A stretch of 64,000 nt of DNA from assembly GCA_035772405.1 (NCBI GenBank), contig JAYKKM010000149.1, positions 5,082,501 to 5,146,500 on the forward strand, written 5' to 3'. This document shows, piece after piece, positions 58,608 through 64,000 of the stretch. Numbering within the stretch: the stretch's first letter is position 1; each line of letters begins with the position of its first letter. The notes under the pieces were generated by a model, which saw nothing but the letters and a program-made list of their open reading frames with translations, was not told where the DNA came from and made no database searches. The position numbers and the translations under genes are program-made. This stretch comes from Chrysogorgia sp. JL179-B06. Lineage: Eukaryota > Cnidaria > Anthozoa > Scleralcyonacea > Chrysogorgiidae.

Positions 58608-58765
58608 CAATTTCCTTCGCATACATGTATGGATCACTGCAACCAGTGCAAGCAAAGATCCATCGCATCAAATACTTCATGTTAGCTCTTATAATATGGT
58701 ATAAGGCTCGCTTTCTGGCCTCGTTACAAAGCAAAGATTCTTTGGGAACGAGGCAGAGGAGGTTG
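58608..58765 (-). promoter_or_regulatory. Probable 5' UTR / promoter-proximal region of ALKBH3
   Basis: Inferred from position upstream of the start exon. GGTTGCAG near 58642 could be an acceptor joining an upstream non-coding exon. The 1.4-kb element at 58766-60149 is inserted directly upstream, so the native promoter may continue after 60411. No TATA box claimed. Confidence 0.35.
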
Positions 58766-60149
58766 CAACCTCGTTCCCAGGGCCTTATCTCCGCTCCCCG
58801 CCCGCCCCCCACGCTCGCTGCGAAAAGACCCTGGGGCTGGTCACATGTATCCCATATTCTGGGATACTTTTACCGAGTGTCGTTAGGGAGGGTAGGAGGG
58901 TTGTTCTCACATGGTGTTTCGTGCTGCGTGTTTTTTCTACATTCGATTTTCTTTTGACGTTTCAAATTTTGTATTAAGTGTTGGTTGTCACAAAAGCAAA
59001 ATAAGTATTTGACATGATCGATTGGGCTCGCCTTTTTCTTTTGTTGCGAGGATTACAATGTTGTGTTTTGTTAGTTTTGATTATCGACGTTGTGCCAAAA
59101 TATCATCAACCTTGCAAGTTATAGTACTAAAAAGCCGTTTGTGGTTATGTCGAAATAACTAAGTTCTTCACAAAGAAGTGTTATAGTTCTGGGAGTTCAA
59201 ATTCGCGTTGTAATATGCATCAATTAATTTGCGATGCGAATCACAGTACAAACATTTTTTGTCGAGGCAATTCTCACATACTTAAATAAGAATTTATACG
59301 CGTTAAAGACCACAATTTCTGACGTACAAGTGTCATTGATAAAGTTCAAGAGGTAGTCTCAAAATTTCAAAGACAAAGCTGGTATTCCACGCCAACGACT
59401 CAGCTTCGCGCACCCTTCGAGCGGAAATCAAGATTGTTTGTTGTTTTAGGCCCGCGCTAGATTATTTCAATCATAATTTATTATCCTAGCACAGAACGAT
59501 CCTACGGATATATATACCGGTATTACTTTGTCACGCGTAATGTGTTTGATTTTGGTATTTAGTTAGAACGTTTTATCATTTTTTCAGAATGACAGATCAG
59601 AAATTTTGGAAACAGCGGCAATATATTAGTCTCTGTAAATACAATGAAATAGGTTTCGCCGCGATGTTAATTTCAGTCTGGGCCGGCATCATGTTTATTT
59701 AAACAAAACGTCTTCCATTTTCTTTAACATGTACAAGCGCATTTAGCGGAGACACCGAGGGAGACATTACAACAATTACGGGGTGAACTACAAATGTTGT
59801 CGCCTGTCGTCCATAGTTTATCTTGTCGTGGAAGGAGGGAAGAAGGTGAAAGATTATCGACTTTCCATAACCCGTTAGAAGCACAGCTAGCCTACAACAA
59901 CTTTTATACCACAGTAGACTGCCTTTAAACACTTAACTTACTTAGGTTTCACTTTATAACTTGAATAGCTGCTATTGACGATTGCAAACTGAAGACTACT
60001 TAAAAACATCGATACTGTGCTTGAAGGACTCCTCCCTGACTCCAACGTTTTGTCAACTAGCACGTGACCAGCCCCGACCAGGGTCTTTTCGCAGCGCGGG
60101 GGGGGGGGGGGGGGCGGGGAGCGGAGATAAGGCCCTGGGAACGAGGTTG
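58766..60149. mobile_element. CAACCTCGTTCCC element with helicase scrap, 9-bp duplication
   Basis: 1384 bp, ends CAACCTCGTTCCCAGGGCC and inverse, arms continuing through CTTATCTCCGCTCCCCGCC, a G-rich run, and GCTGCGAAAAGACCCTGG. Flanked by the 9-bp repeat AGGAGGTTG: 58757-58765 and 60403-60411, the latter displaced by the MITE at 60153-60397. Same family and duplication length as 19502-20640. Contains a RecQ-like helicase fragment. Confidence 0.87.
59699..59932 (-). pseudogene. RecQ-like helicase fragment
   Basis: Reads LLTGYGKSIIFHLLPSF (Walker A GYGKS), then VIVVMSPSVSPLNALV, like the 'SPLNALM.DQ' motif Ia stretch of RecQ-type SF2 helicases. Only motifs I to Ia remain; no DEAH box. It lies inside the CAACCTCG element, so it was probably part of an autonomous relative or a captured segment. 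Confidence 0.7.
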
Positions 60150-60152
60150 AGG

Positions 60153-60397
60153 CAGTGAGCTCTATATATATATATATCTGGAGGGCTATCTGCCAGTCAT
60201 TGGCCAGGCAAAAAGTGAAGCCCAAGATGGCCGACTTTGCACGTCAGTTTCAGTCCCCTACGCGGTTTATATATAAGAAATTGACGTACAAACCGCGCAG
60301 GGGACTGAAACTGACGTGCAAAGTCGGCCATCTTGGGCTTCACTTTTTTCTCGGGCAGATAGCCCTCCAGATATATATATATATATAGAGCTCACTG
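60153..60397. mobile_element. 245-bp palindromic MITE with perfect 8-bp duplication
   Basis: Arms of about 110 bp, ends CAGTGAGCTCTATATATATA / inverse, loop of about 25 bp. Flanked by GGTTGAGG (60145-60152 and 60398-60405). It inserted across the right edge of the 58766-60149 element, splitting that element's target duplicate. The 8-bp duplication and CAGTG terminus suggest hAT. Confidence 0.93.
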
Positions 60398-60506
60398 GGT
60401 TGAGGAGGTTGGACAGCAACGCGCAAAGGATCACGGTTAGTGGGCTTGTTTTTCCGCGCGGTTGTCATTTGTGCTTGGACTGTTTCGAAGGTAACATCTC
60501 CTAAAG

Positions 60507-60629
60507 ATGGACGCTTTTGATACTCAAGGATGTCAGGCTGGAATTTTTGCTGAAGAGAGCGTGATATACCTCTATTGTTGCGATTCTGCTTACGAATTCT
60601 CTTTCACTATGCGTAGTTCGCCATTTTAA
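60507..60629 (+). CDS. Small ORF divergent from ALKBH3, unassigned
   Basis: 40 codons, MDAFDTQGCQAGIFAEESVI to FTMRSSPF-TAA, with AAAG before ATGG. No family recognised. Its interest is only positional: it points away from ALKBH3 on the far side of the transposon cluster and could be a first exon of a divergent gene. It may equally be chance. Confidence 0.2.
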   Translation: MDAFDTQGCQAGIFAEESVIYLYCCDSAYEFSFTMRSSPF

Positions 60630-61279
60630 AGTTTAAACGGGTATTTCTGTCAACATTTTAGTTTTCTAAATTCTGTCTGAAAGACGAAATGTGTGTTTAT
60701 ATCGAGCGTTTATACTTTATATACAGCGAATGTATATAAAGCAAGTATGTTATTCAAGTGTGTTATTAAACGTGTGTTATTCAAAGTGAAACAAGTGTAT
60801 TATTTTTAGTATTTTCAGATTAAATTGTATTCCCAAATAAAAATGGTAGGAAGTATCTGGACTCTAGTACTCTACTGTAATATAAACATATTATGCACTT
60901 GTACATACTCTGGCTTAGAAAATGTGTTTTATGTTTATCATGAACAAGTATTATGATAGTCTTGTTTATAATTGGTATCTAATCATTGTGGTACATCCCA
61001 ACCGCAGGTGATTTATATGTAGTAATGTACTAATGTACCTGTATTTCTTAATTAAATGTTGCATAAATGCAGTGTATATGATAATATTAAATGCACTTTA
61101 TTAATTTGTTTTGAGATTACATGACCAATGATTAATTACCAATCAATTCTGCAAGCAATACTTGCTCTAATCATGTCCTCTATGTATATATTACTTTGTT
61201 AACTTGTTACTCTAAAATCCTCTTTTGAAAATCCTGAAGTGCAGATAATTCCTGCAAATGTAAGAGTTGGCGCAATAAT
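60630..61279. other. AT-rich flank
   Basis: Nothing recognised. Confidence 0.5.
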
Positions 61280-61352
61280 AGTATGCACTAGGAATTGAAC
61301 CTAGTAGCCTTCAAGGCTCCAACCATAGCATGAAAAGCATTCCTGAGATAAG
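61280..61352 (-). repeat. tRNA-like / SINE-like relic
   Basis: On the minus strand, CTAGGTTCAATTCCTAG (61288-61304) forms a perfect T arm with a GGTTCAATTCC B box. Upstream CTCAGGAATGC could be a decayed A box, and AGCCTTGAAGGCT a hairpin. The acceptor and anticodon stems do not form properly, so I do not call a tRNA gene. Confidence 0.35.
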
Positions 61353-61382
61353 AATAACAATTATGTACAATAATTATAGTAA

Positions 61383-61458
61383 AGCAACATATACAAAATG
61401 TTGATACCAGATGTTGATATACCAAATGTTAATACACCAAATGTTGATACTTTACTTA
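61383..61458. repeat. Short tandem repeat, 15-17 bp
   Basis: Four copies of GATA(C/T)ACCAAATGTT-type units (TGTTGATACCAGATGTTGAT onward). Confidence 0.75.
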
Positions 61459-62504
61459 CCAGTATACCTTTAGAAAGGCAAGCAAAATTATATTATGTTT
61501 GGTATAGATCTAGCAGCGAGTTATAGTAAACTATAGCCATAGGCATAACTCATAAGCATAGAAAATAGAAATGGTGCACTGTGAGAGGTAGATACTGCAT
61601 GCAAAGTAGAACCATCCAAAATTTAAAAATGAACTTCATAAACCAAACCAAATTTTCCCAAAGCCTACAGCAGGTCTTCGTTTTGCTATTTTTTCCCAGG
61701 TGTTTGACAAATTGGTGGAGCATGATCCCTTTTTGTAACATCAGATATATTAATCTATAAGCCTAGAAAAGAAACTAACCTCAAGAAGCAAAAATTCCTA
61801 TGTTTACATATCTTCAGACCCTCGACGACAACCAGATACCATCCCAAAATCCAAATTTAAATATATAAAAATAGCCAAATAACAAACTTCACACGTTGAA
61901 TATTCTTCTATAACTCAGTTAACATTTACCTTAAAGAATAAAGCTAGGGACTTCCGAAATTCTTAAAAAATAATTTTTTATAGGTGCAATGTCCCCTCAA
62001 ATACGAGGCGCCATCTCGGTAAAGGCTGAAAATACTACGACCGATTCAAAGGCGAATAACTTGAAAACGGTCGAGGGGTCAAGGGGGGTCGTTCGGATAG
62101 AATCAAAGATTAGACATTTGTTTAACTCATTATGCAAAAATTAGAGAAATCGAACCATGGGAATTCGAGATTTTTTAGTTTGAATATTGTTGACAAACAC
62201 GGACTCGGGTCATCACGTGGCGACGACACGACCTACATAAATGATCAAAACAAGGTAGAAAAAAGACATCTACCTCACAAAATCCTGCAGATATCGATAG
62301 CCCAATAATAGTTTAAACAGTATCGCTGCCTTTTAAAAGGAAAATTTGAATAACAATAGTAAAATATTCGGTATTTCTGCGTCCAATGCAAATATTTCAG
62401 CCGATCAACTTCGCGCAAACGATGAGAAAATAAAGCAATTTCATTGGTCGAGATATGCACGTGACAGCTGTCCACCCTCCTCTGGGAACGAGGTCAGAAA
62501 GGCT
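61459..62504. other. Flank, no gene recognised
   Basis: AT-rich; short frames on both strands show no recognisable domain. Near 62483, CTGGGAACGAGGT resembles the terminal sequence of the CAACCTCG family and may be a solo end. Confidence 0.45.
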
Positions 62505-62507
62505 AAT

Positions 62508-62570
62508 TTAAATGCATATAAAAGAATATTTAATTTGGGTGCCATTATGAAAGAGGTCTATTCACAACGC
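62508..62570. repeat. Half-copy of the 49638 palindrome
   Basis: AAAGGCTAATTTAAATGCAT, then AAAAGAATATTTAATTTGGG and GCCATTATGAA follow the order of the right arm at 49727-49780. Confidence 0.6.
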
Positions 62571-62793
62571 AAAAAAACTAAAGTCATAACGCGAATAAAG
62601 TCTTTATGACGTGCGAAAACAATATTTTTACATGATTTTCAAAATTTATTCTATATTTTAAATATACATTTAAATATTAATTCTAATTTTAAAAAATATG
62701 TTCTATCTCCTCGCGCGTGATAGTTAGGCAGATAAACGTATAATTTCACCGTAACGAGTAAACGGGGATATACTTCATGGTAACAATACATAG

Positions 62794-62866
62794 GGTTGGG
62801 TTACGGTTAAGGTTAGAGTTAGGATTAGGGTTACGGTTATGGGGTATGGTTATGGGGTATAACCAT
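62794..62866. repeat. Degenerate telomere-like repeat
   Basis: GGTTACGGTTAAGGTTAGAG then GGATTAGGGTTACGG: interspersed (TTAGGG)-like hexamers with many substitutions. Interstitial, not a chromosome end. A related run occurs near 63238 (GGGGTTAGGGTTGG). Confidence 0.7.
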
Positions 62867-63159
62867 GTTGTTTTTTTGTTGTCTTTTCTTTGCTTGCTTT
62901 CTTTTCCTACACTACTAATTAATAATAAAAACTATTGGAAACACCGATAAGAACAACTGCGTGTCCTCCATCTTTATCCACCCTAGAGTAGGAAAGCTTC
63001 ACCTCCCAGGAAAGCAAGTGATATATTATTGAATGCTTGCAGTCTGGCGTTGAGCAGTAGATATTGTTATTCTGTAGATATTGTTATTCCCGATGGACGA
63101 TGGTCCTGCTATTGAGAACATGTTGCGTAGTCAATTTATCCCGGGCGTTCTGTTGAACC

Positions 63160-63401
63160 CCTCCAGCAAGCAATCGTCTTCTGGACGATCTTATTATTAG
63201 TATTAAGCTAGTTAGAATTAGAAAACCATTAGGCGTGGGGTTAGGGTTGGATCTAAGTTGTTTTGGGGTTAGCAGTTCTATGATGTATTTCATCATTACA
63301 TCCGATAGTATGATAGCAGTACAATCTCTCATTTCGTCTGATCGTCTCACCTCTCGCGGATACTAAAAAAGATCGTCCAGAAGACGATTGCTTGCTGGAG
63401 G
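63160..63401. mobile_element. MITE with perfect 33-bp terminal inverted repeats
   Basis: Bases 63160-63192 and 63369-63401 are exact reverse complements (CCTCCAGCAAGCAATCGTCT..., 33 of 33). Length 242 bp. No obvious target duplication in the flanks (GTTGAACC / ATTGGCGG). The identity suggests a recent copy or a strongly constrained end. Confidence 0.9.
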
Positions 63402-63571
63402 ATTGGCGGCTAAAATGATTGATGTCTTGCCACCTAAATATATTTAATGCTTCTACATTTATAATTGTATAATAAAATAATTATTAGATTCGGCTTTCGC
63501 ATGATATCAAGAATTATGCAGACTTCGGTTAAATAACACGTACGAGCACGTACGAGATTGCATCGCTGGAA

Positions 63572-64000
63572 GGTCGGCGAAAATGGCCCTGGGATTGGCT
63601 GGTCGATTCCATATTCTTATTGGCCAGTTCTAAAACTCGATTAATTCAGCTAGAGTATAACTTATTCATCTAAATCCACATGTTTGCGGTAAAATTTAAA
63701 GGCGAGGAAAAATAAGAACATAAGGGCTTTGGTTAATTGTCAAGAACTGCATTCAATATATACACTTGTTCGTCCATGATATTTATATCAGATAATCATG
63801 GATTTATTATGAATTAGGTGCTTTTAGGATGAATGCTTTTACATAAACAAGTCTGCAGAGCGTTGCATATTTCTCATTCATTATCACATCAACAGAGTAA
63901 ACAAAGACAAATGACCTAAATTATTATAAATTATTATATCTAAACACCCAGATATTCTGGGTGTCATGTGACCAGCCGATCCCAGGGCCATTTTCACCGA
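63572..64000. mobile_element. Inverted-repeat element touching the window edge
   Basis: GTCGGCGAAAATGGCCCTGG (then GATTGGCTGGTC) at 63571 pairs with the inverse at 63965-64000. The GGCTGGTCA segment also occurs in the two CAACCTCG elements, suggesting a relative. The right end may extend beyond the window. Confidence 0.75.

Noticed and set aside
59699..59932. Functional RecQ helicase gene
   Set aside because: Only motifs I-Ia are present, inside a 1.4-kb transposon; no DEAH box or later helicase motifs.
61280..61352. tRNA gene on the minus strand
   Set aside because: A perfect T arm but no proper acceptor or anticodon stem; better explained as a SINE or tRNA relic.
62346..62609. 87-codon plus-strand ORF
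   Set aside because: Its C-terminal half is a MITE half-copy related to 49638-49791; the rest is unrecognised.

Overview
The window is animal (metazoan) nuclear DNA, AT-rich and dense in transposons. CR1/L2-like LINEs, BEL/Pao, hAT, a Polinton remnant and many palindromic MITEs suggest a marine invertebrate such as a sponge or cnidarian; the sequence alone does not fix the phylum. I see no prokaryotic genes.

One host gene runs through almost all of it. An ALKBH3-type AlkB dioxygenase lies on the minus strand in eight small exons: 58483-58607, 53861-53908, 53657-53760, 50575-50660, 44846-44950, 44667-44771, 9778-9870 and 4767-4847. The exons join in phase through GT-AG introns into a 248-residue protein that keeps the Fe(II) ligands (H159, D161, H223) and the 2-oxoglutarate arginines (R235, R241). 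The coding sequence is 747 bp spread over 53.8 kb. Intron 6 (9871-44666) is 34.8 kb.

Layout, left to right. 1-4766: downstream flank with a LINE scrap and a broken Polinton. 4848-9777 (intron 7): two arrays of a 22-bp repeat. 9871-44666 (intron 6): a 4-kb TIR element containing a foldback element, a dead hAT transposase, a truncated LINE, a 1.1-kb inverted-repeat element, and the main structure, a pair of nested satellite-carrying elements (21883-42591 and 29913-39448). 44951-50574 (intron 4): a LINE broken by two MITEs, palindromes and an ACTCA/TGAGT array. 50661-53656 (intron 3): a TTAA MITE inside a TTAA MITE, and LINE debris. 53909-58482 (intron 1): BEL/Pao debris. 58608-64000: probable promoter side, split by a 1.4-kb element with a helicase scrap and a perfectly duplicated palindromic MITE, then flank with small repeats.

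The nested pair is the most unusual part. Both members share terminal inverted repeats of about 24 bp, four internal blocks in the same order (A-B-C-D, mostly satellite) and 10-bp target duplications. The younger copy sits inside the D satellite of the older one; removing it with one 10-bp duplicate restores an uninterrupted satellite monomer. Neither encodes a recognisable transposase.

Most long reading frames here are repeat artefacts. The host protein appears only when short exons are spliced.
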